From the NCBI GenBank assembly GCA_040902195.1, contig JBBDXS010000019.1, forward strand, positions 310,001 to 374,000: DNA of 64,000 nucleotides, read 5' to 3'. The translations under genes and the position numbers were made by a program. A model generated the notes under the pieces. The model did no database searches, had not been told where the DNA came from, and saw nothing but the letters and a program-made list of their open reading frames with translations. This stretch comes from JBBDXS01 sp040902195 (GTDB lineage Bacteria; Chloroflexota; Dehalococcoidia; DSTF01; RBG-16-68-14). This document shows, piece after piece, positions 1 to 7,681 of this stretch; positions within the stretch are counted from its first letter, which is position 1; each line of letters starts with the position of its first letter.

Positions 1-503
1 CCGTCCGTCTCCTCCAGGTGCACAAGCACGTCGTTCTGGCGAGACGTTGGGATGTTCTTGCCGACGTAGTCAGCGCGGATCGGCAGCTCCCGGTGGCCGC
101 GGTCGACCAGCACGGCAAGCTGGATGCACTGCGGGCGGCCGTAGTCGATCAACGCGTCGAGCGCGGCGCGAATGCTCCGGCCCGTGTACAGCACGTCGTC
201 GACCAGGACGACGCGCTTGTTTGCGATGTCGTGCGGCAGTTCGCTCGGCTTGATCTCCACTTTTGTGCCGCGCGAGGGTAGGTCGTCCCGGTACAGGCCG
301 ATATCGAGAGCGCCGACCGGCACGTCCGCGCTCTCGAACTCCTGAATCGCCCCGGCGATGCGACGCGCCAGCGGCACGCCGCGCGTCTGCATCCCGACCA
401 GGATCAGGTCCTGGCAGCCCCGGTTCTGCTCCACGATCTCATGGGCGACGCGGACAATGGCCCGCCGCACGTCATCGGGCGACATGACCACGCTGTCAGG
501 CAT
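1..503 (-). CDS. pyrR: PyrR bifunctional regulator / uracil phosphoribosyltransferase (partial, runs off left edge)
   Basis: PyrR binds UMP/UTP and pyr mRNA to shut off pyrimidine synthesis, and in many bacteria also makes UMP from uracil and PRPP. The 167 visible residues contain the type I phosphoribosyltransferase PRPP loop VVLVDDVLYTGRS, the early LVGMQTRGVPLA segment and the RGHRELPIRADYVGKN segment, all typical of PyrR. Only about a dozen C-terminal residues should lie outside the window. The ATG at 501-503 is preceded by a GGGGG-type ribosome site about 8 bases upstream. That site sits in a hairpin below a PyrR-binding RNA loop, so the gene probably controls itself. It is transcribed leftward and likely heads a pyr operon beyond the edge. 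Confidence 0.95.
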   Translation of the reverse strand, partial: MPDSVVMSPDDVRRAIVRVAHEIVEQNRGCQDLILVGMQTRGVPLARRIAGAIQEFESADVPVGALDIGLYRDDLPSRGTKVEIKPSELPHDIANKRVVLVDDVLYTGRSIRAALDALIDYGRPQCIQLAVLVDRGHRELPIRADYVGKNIPTSRQNDVLVHLEETD

Positions 504-510
504 AACAAGA

Positions 511-539
511 CCCCCTGTCCGGACTAAAGGGACAGGAGG
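511..539 (-). promoter_or_regulatory. Hairpin sequestering the pyrR ribosome-binding site
   Basis: On the minus strand CCTCCTGTCC pairs with GGACAGGGGG across a 9-base spacer: ten pairs, one of them G-U. The 3' arm is the pyrR Shine-Dalgarno region. This is the layout expected of a translational, not transcriptional, PyrR switch: no U-run follows the stem. Confidence 0.7.
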
Positions 540-594
540 CCACATCAGGCCATGTTGGCGTAAAGGTCGGGCGGTAGAGCCCCACGTTCTGCCC

Positions 595-623
595 CTTCCC
601 GGCCTCACCGGACCGGATTAAAG
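595..623 (-). promoter_or_regulatory. PyrR-binding RNA loop (anti-antiterminator type)
   Basis: The 5' leader of pyrR reads, in the RNA sense, TTTAATCCGGTCC followed by GGTGAGGCCGGGAAGG. This fits the conserved PyrR recognition hairpin, with a CCGG/CCGG stem and the purine-rich GUGAGG terminal loop. It begins about 12 bases after the predicted transcription start and lies about 56 bases before the ribosome-site hairpin. The assignment rests on the consensus only. Confidence 0.75.
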
Positions 624-641
624 GTGCTCGCTTCGAGACAC

Positions 642-671
642 ACTATAGCACTGCGATACGCACCCGCGCAA
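642..671 (-). promoter_or_regulatory. Promoter for pyrR
   Basis: Minus strand: TTGCGC (666-671), an 18-base spacer, then TATAGT (642-647). The predicted start near 635 leaves about 130 bases of leader carrying the PyrR loop and the sequestering hairpin. Confidence 0.65.
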
Positions 672-712
672 CAGTTGTTACACACGCGTCGCATCGCGTT
701 TGCTACTCGATA

Positions 713-740
713 TATACTGCGGGTGCCACCAAGGAGGGGT
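713..740 (+). promoter_or_regulatory. argF -10 element and strong ribosome site
   Basis: TATACT at 713-718 is the only good -10 before argF; no convincing -35 is seen. AAGGAGGGG at 731-739 is a strong Shine-Dalgarno site that fixes the GTG at 747 as the start, although the open frame reaches further upstream. Confidence 0.5.
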
Positions 741-746
741 AGGCCA

Positions 747-1670
747 GTGCACGGCCGCGATTTGCTTACCATCGCCGATCTCAGCGCCGGCGAGGTTGAC
801 ACCGTTATCGAGACCGCCGGGCGCCTCAAGCGCGACGGCGTCCCGCGCGCCCTCGAGGGGCAGGCGATCGCGCTGCTGTTCGAGAAGCCGTCGCTGCGGA
901 CGCGCGTCAGCTTCGATGTGGCGATGCAGCAGCTCGGCGGCCACGCTGTGTACCTCGGTCAGAACGAGGTCGGCCTCGGCCAGCGCGAGCCCGTCGCCGA
1001 CATTGCACGCGTGCTGAGCCGTTATGTGCAGGGCATCGTCGCGCGAACGTACGCGCAACAGACGCTCATCGATCTCGCCGAGTTTGCGTCGGTCCCGGTG
1101 ATTAACGCGCTCTCTGACGACGAGCATCCCTGCCAGGCGCTCGCCGATCTGCTGACCGTGCACGAGCAGAAGGGCGGCGTGCGCGGCGTGCGCATCGCGT
1201 TTATCGGCGACGGGAACAACGTCGCCGCCTCCCTCGCTGAGGCGAGCGGCCTTGCTGGGGCGCACTTCGCGATGGCATCGCCGCCCGGGTACCGGCTACG
1301 GGAAGACGTTCAGATCCGCGCCGAGGAGTCGGCGCGCGAGAACGGAGGATCGTTTCGCCTCGTGGCGTCGCCGGAAGAAGCCGTCGCGGACGCGGACGTC
1401 GTGTACACCGATGTGTGGACGAGCATGGGCCAGGAGCACAGCAACGCGCAACGTCTGCAGGCGTTCAAGGCGTACCAGGTCACGCCGCAACTGATGGCAC
1501 AGGCCCGGCCCGACGCCATCTTCATGCACGATCTGCCCGCGCATCGCGGCGAGGAGACTGTCGACGAAGTTATCGAAGGGCCGCAATCGGTCGTCTTCGA
1601 ACAGGCTGAGAACAGGCTGCACGCCCAGCGAGCGGTGCTGCTGCTGCTCTTGGGTGGGGCAGGTGAGTAG
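747..1670 (+). CDS. argF: Ornithine carbamoyltransferase
   Basis: Makes citrulline from ornithine and carbamoyl phosphate in arginine synthesis; a cytoplasmic trimer in this family. The 307 residues show the carbamoyl-phosphate motif SLRTR (49-53), HPCQ (127-130), the glycine-rich IGDGNN turn (about 153-158) and the ornithine-loop motif DVWTSMGQE (222-230). The usual HCLP motif reads HDLP (261-264), so the cysteine that normally contacts ornithine is aspartate. The DxxxSMG loop argues for OTCase over ATCase, and the length is normal. GTG start chosen from the AAGGAGG 7 bases upstream. It is divergent from pyrR and 5 bases ahead of cdaA, so carbamoyl-phosphate-using pathways are controlled back to back. 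Confidence 0.92.
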   Translation: MHGRDLLTIADLSAGEVDTVIETAGRLKRDGVPRALEGQAIALLFEKPSLRTRVSFDVAMQQLGGHAVYLGQNEVGLGQREPVADIARVLSRYVQGIVARTYAQQTLIDLAEFASVPVINALSDDEHPCQALADLLTVHEQKGGVRGVRIAFIGDGNNVAASLAEASGLAGAHFAMASPPGYRLREDVQIRAEESARENGGSFRLVASPEEAVADADVVYTDVWTSMGQEHSNAQRLQAFKAYQVTPQLMAQARPDAIFMHDLPAHRGEETVDEVIEGPQSVVFEQAENRLHAQRAVLLLLLGGAGE

Positions 1671-1675
1671 CGTCA

Positions 1676-2476
1676 ATGGATGAATTTCGCACGTCCGTCC
1701 AGGACGTTTTCGACCGGCTCGGCCCGACAGACGGCCTGGATATCTTCGTCATTGCGGTGCTCATTTACGCGGTGTTCCTTTTTTTTCGTGGCACCGCAGC
1801 TATCGCGCTACTCCGCGGCGCCGCGATGCTCTTGCTGGGCGCGGTCATCCTTGCCCAGGTCCTTAATCTGGAAGTCCTCGACTTCCTCATCCGCAACTCG
1901 CTGTTTGCGATCATCATCGCCATCCCCATCGTCTTCCAGCCCGAGATCCGCCGCGCGCTCGAGCGGGTAGGGCGCACGGGCATCGGCGTCTGGGCCAAGC
2001 CGGGCCACGACGTTCTCGTCGATACAGTCACGCTCACAGCGATGGAGCTGTCCAAGTTGCGTCACGGCGCGCTCATCGTCTTCGAGCGCGAGACCGGCCT
2101 CCAGCGCTTCGTCGAGACCGGCGTGCCCGTCGACGCGACGCCGTCGGTTGAGCTCCTCGAGGGCATCTTCTATCCCAACTCGCCGTTGCACGACGGCGCC
2201 GTCATCGTCCGCGAGAACCGCATCGTCGCGGCGGCCTGCATGCTTCCGTCTTCTGAGACCCGGCTGCCCGGCGAGATGGGGATGCGTCATCTCGCTGCAC
2301 TGGGCATCACGGAAGAGACGGACGCCATCTCCCTCGTCGTGTCGGAGGAGACGGGCACCGTTGCTCTTGTGGCTGACGGTCGCATCTACGCTCGACTCGA
2401 TGAGCCACGGCTGCGCAACCTCCTCGCCCGGCTCCTCGTGCCGGCGACTCGAAACGGATCGAGCGACGAGCGATGA
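1676..2476 (+). CDS. cdaA: CdaA-type diadenylate cyclase
   Basis: Condenses two ATP to the second messenger c-di-AMP at the membrane. The 266 residues have three N-terminal membrane helices (about 22-38, 43-62, 72-87), then the DisA_N catalytic domain with HDGA (172-175) and SEETG (223-227). The second ATP-binding signature, RHR in most homologues, reads RHL (204-206, in GMRHLAALG). The start follows argF by 5 bases, and the 3' end overlaps the YbbR gene in an ATGA, the standard cdaA-cdaR pairing that supports the CdaA over the DisA subtype. Activity is inferred from family; the altered RHR motif could lower or tune it. Confidence 0.93.
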   Translation: MDEFRTSVQDVFDRLGPTDGLDIFVIAVLIYAVFLFFRGTAAIALLRGAAMLLLGAVILAQVLNLEVLDFLIRNSLFAIIIAIPIVFQPEIRRALERVGRTGIGVWAKPGHDVLVDTVTLTAMELSKLRHGALIVFERETGLQRFVETGVPVDATPSVELLEGIFYPNSPLHDGAVIVRENRIVAAACMLPSSETRLPGEMGMRHLAALGITEETDAISLVVSEETGTVALVADGRIYARLDEPRLRNLLARLLVPATRNGSSDER

Positions 2477-3492
2477 TCGAATGGGCGCAAAACGCCGTAC
2501 GGAGCGCCGGGAATCTCATGCTCGCGGTTGCCGGTTCCATGCGCGAGAACTGGGGCGTCGGCCTCCTCTCCATCGTGCTCGCCGGTGCGCTCTGGGTCTT
2601 CGTCACAGACAAGGCGAACCCGGAAGTCACACGCACGGTCTCCAGCAGTATCACGGTGGAGGCCGTCAACGTTCCGACCGGCCAGGCGGTTGCGTCGATC
2701 ACGCCCTCGACGGTGCGCGTGCGCGTGCGTGCGCCGGAAGACGTCGTCAACGACCTTGGGCCGGAAGACTTCACGGCTACGGTCGATCTCTCGGACGTTG
2801 CTACGCAGGAAGCCACCGTGCAGGTGCAGGTCGAGACGGGTAAAGCGCGCGTCGAGATCGCGGAGATCACGCCGGCGCAGGTCAGCGTGGAGTTGGAGAA
2901 CGTGACGTCCCGGACATTGCGCGTCGAGACGAACCTCGTTGGCGCACCGCCGCCCGGGTTCCAGGCAGGGAACGTCACCATCCAGCCAGAAGAAGCGGTT
3001 GTCCGCGGCCCGCAGAGCCTCGTTGAGAAGGTGGCGTCGGTGCAGGCGGACGTGAACCTCACGGGCCTCCGTACGAACTTCCAGCAAACGTTGATCCTAC
3101 AAGCGCGCGGCGCCGGCGGCGATCCGATTCAAGGCGTCAGCATCGAGCCCGAAAGCGCCGTCGTCGCGATCGAGATCGTTCAGCTCGAGTTCAGCCGGGT
3201 CTTCGTCGTGCAGCCGAACATCACAGGTTCGCCCGCTCCTGGCTTCATCGTGACCGGCATCGAAGTAATCCCGTCGTTCGTGGCCGTCTCGGGCCCGACA
3301 GAGGTGTTTCAAGCGCTCGATCCCGTCGCGGGCGTGGAGACGGAGGAGATTACGATCGCCGGTGCGAGCGCCGACGTAGTGCGGCCGGTCGCGCTTCGAT
3401 TGCCGGCAGGCGCGCGCGTTGAGCAGGCCGGCGTCACCGTCCGGGTGATCATCGAGCCGATCTCGTCGAATACGCCGTCGGAGTCGCCGTGA
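2473..3492 (+). CDS. cdaR: YbbR-domain protein, regulator of CdaA
   Basis: Membrane-anchored extracytoplasmic protein expected to modulate the neighbouring diadenylate cyclase. The 339 residues have one transmembrane helix at about 27-46 (LLSIVLAGALWVFV), followed by repeated YbbR beta-domains of about 80-85 residues; each carries the hallmark of an acidic tract followed by PxxVxVxGP-like strands (VRGP, VSGP). About three to four repeats fit the length. The ATG overlaps the cdaA stop, and the TGA overlaps the GTG of der, so all three are probably translationally coupled. Confidence 0.9.
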   Translation: MIEWAQNAVRSAGNLMLAVAGSMRENWGVGLLSIVLAGALWVFVTDKANPEVTRTVSSSITVEAVNVPTGQAVASITPSTVRVRVRAPEDVVNDLGPEDFTATVDLSDVATQEATVQVQVETGKARVEIAEITPAQVSVELENVTSRTLRVETNLVGAPPPGFQAGNVTIQPEEAVVRGPQSLVEKVASVQADVNLTGLRTNFQQTLILQARGAGGDPIQGVSIEPESAVVAIEIVQLEFSRVFVVQPNITGSPAPGFIVTGIEVIPSFVAVSGPTEVFQALDPVAGVETEEITIAGASADVVRPVALRLPAGARVEQAGVTVRVIIEPISSNTPSESP

Positions 3493-4850
3493 AGCCCTCG
3501 AAGGCAGCCGTCTCTGAGCATGACCGCGGGCCCCACGCCACCACGGCCGTGGTCGCGCTCGTTGGCAGGCCGAACGTGGGCAAGTCCGCGCTGTTCAACC
3601 GCATGGTCGGCCATCGGCAAGCGATCGTTGAGGACCTCGCGGGCACCACGCGCGACCGGCTCTACGGCGAAGTCACCTGGCGCGACGATCGGTTTAGCCT
3701 CGTCGATACAGGCGGGCTCGATACGTCGGGCGGGAGCTACCCGGACCTGATCCGCGCGCAAATCCAGGTCGCCGTCGAAGAGGCGTCCGTACTGCTCTTC
3801 GTCGTCGATGCGAAAGACGGTGTTGTCGCCGCGGACGAGGACGTAGCGGACATCTTGCGGCGCTCCGGCAAGCCGGTCTTCCTCCTCGCAAACAAAGTTG
3901 ACAACGAGTCGCGCCGCGAGTCCATGGTCCAGTTCTACGAGCTCGCTCTCGGCGAGCCGATCGCCGTCAGTGCGCAGCATGGCATCGGCATATCCGACGT
4001 GCTCGACCGCGTTATCGCGTCGCTGCCGCCCGCGCCGGATCAGGAGACTGACATCGAGACGACGCGCATCGCCATCATCGGCCGCCCCAACGTCGGCAAG
4101 TCGATGCTGCTCAACGCGGTCCTAGGCGAGGAGCGCGTCATCGTTTCGAGCGAGCCCGGCACGACACGCGACGCCATCGACAGCGAATTCGAGTTCAAGG
4201 GTCGCCGCCTCGTGCTCGTCGATACCGCCGGTCTGCGCCGTGCGGGCAAAATGGAGGTCGGGTTGGAGCATCACGCGGCGATGCGCGCCCGCCACGCGCT
4301 CGATCGCGCCGACGTTGCGCTTTGCCTGTTCGACGCGAGCGAGGGGTTGACGGCGCAGGACGGGCACATTATCGGGTTCGCGCTGAAGGCCAAGACAGGC
4401 GTGATCGCCGTCGCGAACAAGTGGGACCTGCTGGACGCCGTAGACCCGCGCGATTTCGAGCGCGAGGAGGTGCGCCGCAAGCTGCGCTTCGCGCCCTGGG
4501 TCTCCTTTCGCGTCACGTCGGCGAAGGAGCGCGCCGGCATCGCTCCCGTGCTGGAGGAGGCGCTGCGGATCCACGTCGAGCGCCAGAAGCGCATCGAGAC
4601 CGGCCGCCTCAACTCGATTCTGCAGCGCGCGATCGCCGCGAACCCGCCGTCGATCGGCCGCCGGAAGCAACTCAAGCTGCTCTACGTCACGCAGCCCGAG
4701 ATCATGCCGCCAACGTTCGTCTTCTTCGTCAACGACGCCTCGCTCGTGCACTTTAGTTATCGGCGTTACCTGGAGAACACGATCCGCAGCAACTTCGGAT
4801 TCGAGGGCGTCGCGCTCAAGCTGGCGTTCAGAAGCCGCAAGGAGCGCTAG
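3489..4850 (+). CDS. der: Ribosome-assembly GTPase Der (EngA)
   Basis: Double-GTPase needed for 50S subunit maturation. In 453 residues: G domain 1 with GRPNVGKS (26-33), DTGG (73-76) and NKVD (135-138); G domain 2 with GRPNVGKS (198-205), DTAGLR and NKWD; then the C-terminal KH-like domain ending in FRSRKER. Two complete G domains are diagnostic of Der. GTG start overlaps the ybbR stop by two bases. An N-terminal tail of about 20 residues before the first strand is slightly longer than usual. It lies 2 bases upstream of plsY, a common der-plsY arrangement. Confidence 0.97.
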   Translation: MKPSKAAVSEHDRGPHATTAVVALVGRPNVGKSALFNRMVGHRQAIVEDLAGTTRDRLYGEVTWRDDRFSLVDTGGLDTSGGSYPDLIRAQIQVAVEEASVLLFVVDAKDGVVAADEDVADILRRSGKPVFLLANKVDNESRRESMVQFYELALGEPIAVSAQHGIGISDVLDRVIASLPPAPDQETDIETTRIAIIGRPNVGKSMLLNAVLGEERVIVSSEPGTTRDAIDSEFEFKGRRLVLVDTAGLRRAGKMEVGLEHHAAMRARHALDRADVALCLFDASEGLTAQDGHIIGFALKAKTGVIAVANKWDLLDAVDPRDFEREEVRRKLRFAPWVSFRVTSAKERAGIAPVLEEALRIHVERQKRIETGRLNSILQRAIAANPPSIGRRKQLKLLYVTQPEIMPPTFVFFVNDASLVHFSYRRYLENTIRSNFGFEGVALKLAFRSRKER

Positions 4851-4852
4851 CG

Positions 4853-5491
4853 ATGTGGTTCGTCGTTTGCGGCGTCATCGGCTACCTCATCGGCTCGCTC
4901 CCGATCGGGCTGATCGTGGGGCGTGTCGCACGCGGCATCGATATCCGGGAGTACGGCAGCGGCAAGATCGGTGTCACGAACGTCGTCCGCACCGCCGGCA
5001 TCCGCTGGGGCGTCGTCGCCCTCCTCGCCGATATCGCGAAGGGCGTCGCGCCGGTGCTCATCGCGCGGCTCGTTTCGGACGACCCCTACGTGCAGGCGAC
5101 GGCCGGCCTCTGCGCCGCGGTCGGCCACGACTTCCCCATCTTCGCGGGCTTCCACGGCGGGCGAGGCGTCGCGACGTCGTACGGCGCGGCGCTGGCGATG
5201 AGCCCCATATCGGCTGCGATCGTGCTGCCGCTCGGTATCGCCGTCCTCGCCCGTTCGAGGACCATGTCGCTCATGTCTGTCACCATGGCGCCCGTTCTCG
5301 CCATCGTTTCGATCACGTTCGCTGCGCTCGGCTGGCACTCGTGGGCCGCCGCGACGTACGCCGTGATCGCGGCGGCGCTCGTCGTCGTGTTCCATCGCGA
5401 GAACATCCAACGCCTGATCGCCGGCACGGAGCCGAAGTTTGGGCAGGGGGGCGACCGTCGCGCCACCGCCGCGAGCGACAGTCCGCCTTAG
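4853..5491 (+). CDS. plsY: Glycerol-3-phosphate acyltransferase PlsY
   Basis: Integral membrane enzyme that moves an acyl group from acyl phosphate to glycerol-3-phosphate, the first step in phospholipid synthesis. The 212 residues show GSLPIGLIVG at the N-terminus, the first cytoplasmic motif YGSGKIGVTNVVRT (commonly GSGNIGATN), the second motif GFHGGRGVATSYG, and the third motif FHRENIQRLIAGTEPKF. Five or so hydrophobic segments alternate with these loops. The tail after the third motif (about 20 residues) is unstructured. It ends the first operon; a new promoter begins 10 bases later. Confidence 0.93.
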   Translation: MWFVVCGVIGYLIGSLPIGLIVGRVARGIDIREYGSGKIGVTNVVRTAGIRWGVVALLADIAKGVAPVLIARLVSDDPYVQATAGLCAAVGHDFPIFAGFHGGRGVATSYGAALAMSPISAAIVLPLGIAVLARSRTMSLMSVTMAPVLAIVSITFAALGWHSWAAATYAVIAAALVVVFHRENIQRLIAGTEPKFGQGGDRRATAASDSPP

Positions 5492-5500
5492 CTGCCCGGT

Positions 5501-5530
5501 TTGACGCCGCCGATCGGGCCTTCCTACACT
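5501..5530 (+). promoter_or_regulatory. Promoter for the HEAT-Nudix-GNAT operon
   Basis: TTGACG (5501-5506), 18-base spacer, TACACT (5525-5530). This places the RNA start near 5537 and means a TTG at 5501, which opens the long frame, cannot be the real start of the next gene. Confidence 0.65.
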
Positions 5531-5566
5531 CAATACACACCCCTGTACCTCACACTCGGAGGCGCC

Positions 5567-6490
5567 TTGAGTCTTGAAACCCTGCTCACAGAGCTGGCCG
5601 ACCCTGCCGCGGAACCGGCGTCGTCGGAGCTCGTCCACCTCTCGGACCTTGGTCCGGAGCAGGTTGCGACGTTCCTGGAGCGCTGGAGCGAGATGGCGCT
5701 GCGCAAGCGCCGCTGGCTCCTGGACGAGCTGGTCCGTCTCGCCGAAGACAACGTCGAGCTGAGCTTCGACGCCGTCTTTCTCGCCGCGCTCGATGATCGC
5801 GATCCAGACGTCCGGCGCGAGGCCATCCGCGGGTTGTGGGAGTACGAAGGACGCGATCTCATCCGCGCGCTCATCGCCCTGCTCGAAAACGACCCGGATG
5901 CCGCCGTGCGCGCCGAGGCAGCAATCGCTCTTGGTCGCTTCGTCTTGCAAGCGGAGCTCGATATGCTGCGAGCAAGCGACGCGGAGCGCATCGAACAAGC
6001 GCTCCACCGCGCCGTCGACAACGAGTCTGAGATGTCCGAGGTCCGCGCCCGCGCTCTCGAGGCGCTCGGCGCGCGAAGTGAGGGCTGGGTCCGCGATCTG
6101 GTCCAGGACGCCTACGACTCCGGCGATCGCCGCCTCCGCCTGAGCGCCGTCCACGCGATGGGCCGCAGCGCCGATGGCGCGTGGCTGCCCTCCGTGTACG
6201 AAGAGCTCGAAAGCGACGACGCCGAAATGCGCTTCGAGGCCGCCGGCGCTGCCGGCGCGATTGCTGACGAGGGCGCCGCTTCGCACGTGCTGCCTCTCTT
6301 GCTAGACGAGGACGCCGAGGTGCAGCTCGCGGCAATCGCCGCCCTCGGGCAGATCGGCGGTCCAGAGGCCCGCGCGGCGCTCCGGGAATTGTTCGCCGAA
6401 AAAAACGAACGCACACACGACGCCGTCGAGGCAGCATTAGCCGACTTAGAGTTCGCCGAGGACCCGCTCGGGTTCACCGTACGAGAATGA
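5567..6490 (+). CDS. HEAT-repeat protein
   Basis: About 307 residues of consecutive 30-residue helical repeats, such as DPDVRREAIRGLWEY, DPDAAVRAEAAIALGRF, DAEMRFEAAGAAGAIAD and DAEVQLAAIAALGQIGG: HEAT/PBS-lyase-type scaffolds. No catalytic motif is visible. Acidic overall; likely a protein-binding adaptor in the cytoplasm, since there is no signal peptide. The TTG start at 5567 was chosen because GGAGG lies 4-5 bases upstream and the promoter lies in between. Its stop overlaps the Nudix gene start (ATGA), so the two are co-translated; partner unknown. Confidence 0.85.
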   Translation: MSLETLLTELADPAAEPASSELVHLSDLGPEQVATFLERWSEMALRKRRWLLDELVRLAEDNVELSFDAVFLAALDDRDPDVRREAIRGLWEYEGRDLIRALIALLENDPDAAVRAEAAIALGRFVLQAELDMLRASDAERIEQALHRAVDNESEMSEVRARALEALGARSEGWVRDLVQDAYDSGDRRLRLSAVHAMGRSADGAWLPSVYEELESDDAEMRFEAAGAAGAIADEGAASHVLPLLLDEDAEVQLAAIAALGQIGGPEARAALRELFAEKNERTHDAVEAALADLEFAEDPLGFTVRE

Positions 6491-6945
6491 CCGCCGACGG
6501 GGGAGCAGGCGCGAAGGATGGCCAAGCCGTCTCGGCCGGAGGCGTCGTCTACCGGCGCGGGCCTCGGGGCATCGAGATCGTCCTCTGCGGACGCGAGCGC
6601 GAAGGTCTCTGGGCACTCCCGAAAGGGACGCCGCAGCACGGCGAAACGTTGGAGCACACGGCAGTGCGCGAGGTCCGCGAAGAGACGGGCCTCGCTGTCA
6701 TCATCGAGCGTCCAGTCGGGTCGATCCAGTACGCGTTTACAAAGCCCGACGGCACACATGTCGATAAACGAGTGGAGCACTTTCTTATGGCGCCGGAGGG
6801 CGGTAGCCTGGATGGGCACGATGCGGAGTTCGATATCGTGCGCTGGGTGCCTGTCGAGGAAGCGCTCCACTTGATGCGATACCCGAACGAGAAAGATATA
6901 GTGCGGCGGGCGTTACGTTTACTGTCAGAGCGAGAGGAAGCATGA
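6487..6945 (+). CDS. Nudix hydrolase
   Basis: 152 residues with a complete Nudix box: GTPQHGE, seven residues, then REVREETGL, matching G-x5-E-x7-REUxEExGU. The preceding segment SAGGVVYRR...VLCGRE...LWALPKG is the usual beta-strand lead-in and resembles MutT/Ap4A-hydrolase-like members acting on nucleoside diphosphate derivatives. Substrate cannot be told from sequence. Coupled by ATGA overlaps to the HEAT protein before and the acetyltransferase after. Confidence 0.9.
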   Translation: MTADGGAGAKDGQAVSAGGVVYRRGPRGIEIVLCGREREGLWALPKGTPQHGETLEHTAVREVREETGLAVIIERPVGSIQYAFTKPDGTHVDKRVEHFLMAPEGGSLDGHDAEFDIVRWVPVEEALHLMRYPNEKDIVRRALRLLSEREEA

Positions 6946-7499
6946 CGACACTGGCCCACGGCGAGGTTGCGCGCGGCGCGAAGGTTGCGCTTCGAGAGAA
7001 GCGTCTCGGCGATGCGTGGAACGACTTCCGTTGGCGTAGCCAGCCCGAGCTCAGCCGCTTCGACGCCGCACGCCCGCTCTCGATCAACTACAACGAGTAT
7101 CTCGCGCTCTTCCGCGAGGAGATCCTCTATCCCAGCGCGTACCGTCGCAGCCTTGCTATCGAGGACGAGCATGGCCGCCACATCGGCAACGTGATGTACT
7201 ACAACATCGATACGCTGCGGCAGGAAGCCGAGTTGGGGATCACGATCGGCGAGACGGACTACTGGGGCAAGGGCTACGGCACCGAGGCCACTCGGTTGCT
7301 CGTCGAGCACCTGCTCGGCAAAATTGGCCTTCAGCGCGTCTATCTCAAGACGCTCGAGTGGAACACGCGCGCGCGACGCTCCTTCGAAAAGGCCGGCTTC
7401 GTGTACGCCGGCCAGGTAGAGCGCGGCGGCAACGTCTTCGCGCTGATGGAGATCCGCCGCGAGTGGCTCACACCTCCCGGGCGCACGACGACCTCGTAG
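6942..7499 (+). CDS. GNAT family N-acetyltransferase (RimJ/RimL-like)
   Basis: 185 residues with the acetyl-CoA loop in DYWGKGYGTEATRLLVEHL (about 106-124), preceded by the IGNVMYYNID and ELGITIGE strands and followed by LKTLEWNTRARRSFEKAGFVYAG, the hallmark of the RimJ/RimL branch (Acetyltransf_3). Possible substrates include protein N-termini or small amines; the sequence does not decide. Last gene of the HEAT-Nudix operon, in ATGA overlap. A dyad-rich spacer follows. Confidence 0.88.
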   Translation: MTTLAHGEVARGAKVALREKRLGDAWNDFRWRSQPELSRFDAARPLSINYNEYLALFREEILYPSAYRRSLAIEDEHGRHIGNVMYYNIDTLRQEAELGITIGETDYWGKGYGTEATRLLVEHLLGKIGLQRVYLKTLEWNTRARRSFEKAGFVYAGQVERGGNVFALMEIRREWLTPPGRTTTS

Positions 7500-7521
7500 G
7501 GACAGACCTTGAGGTCTGTCC
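7500..7521 (+). repeat. Short palindromic repeat after the GNAT gene
   Basis: GGACAGACC - TTGA - GGTCTGTCC, 9-base perfect arms, starting inside the preceding TAGGG and right after the stop codon. It is of the same design as the palindromes at 22301-22342 and 61725-61744, so probably an interspersed element that also acts as a terminator. Confidence 0.6.
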
Positions 7522-7601
7522 GGCCCTTACTCACAACCGCCGTCCGAACCCCTAGCACTGTCGGGCCGCCTCGCGGGCGCCTGGCGGGGCCCCGAGCTAA
7601 G

Positions 7602-7681
7602 ACATCAAGCTGGGCCTACGCCCTCGGCTTGATGATGGCCGTAGCTAAAGCATCAAGCCGGGCGCCTAGCCCGGCTTGATG
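7602..7681. terminator. Tandem hairpins, bidirectional terminator between convergent genes
   Basis: Two related hairpins sit side by side. Unit 2 (7651-7681) is perfect: CATCAAGCCGGGC, 5-base loop, GCCCGGCTTGATG. Unit 1 (7603-7634) has the same outer arms CATCAAGC/GCTTGATG but a degenerate core. Both are preceded by a GAGCTAAG/TAGCTAAAG direct repeat, so the unit was duplicated. The stop codon of the leftward FAD oxidase falls in the loop of unit 2. Confidence 0.6.

Noticed and set aside
624..746. N-terminal extension of argF to 624 (41 extra residues)
   Set aside because: The extra part contains the -10 box and leader of argF and overlaps the pyrR leader; the GTG at 747 has an ideal ribosome site and normal protein length.
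5501..5566. TTG at 5501 as the HEAT protein start
   Set aside because: This TTG is part of the TTGACG -35 element; a TTG with a GGAGG site exists at 5567.
4847..6286. Long minus-strand open frame opposite plsY and the HEAT gene
   Set aside because: High-GC antisense shadow; composition is Arg/Ala/Asp-rich without motifs, and the plus-strand genes are well supported.
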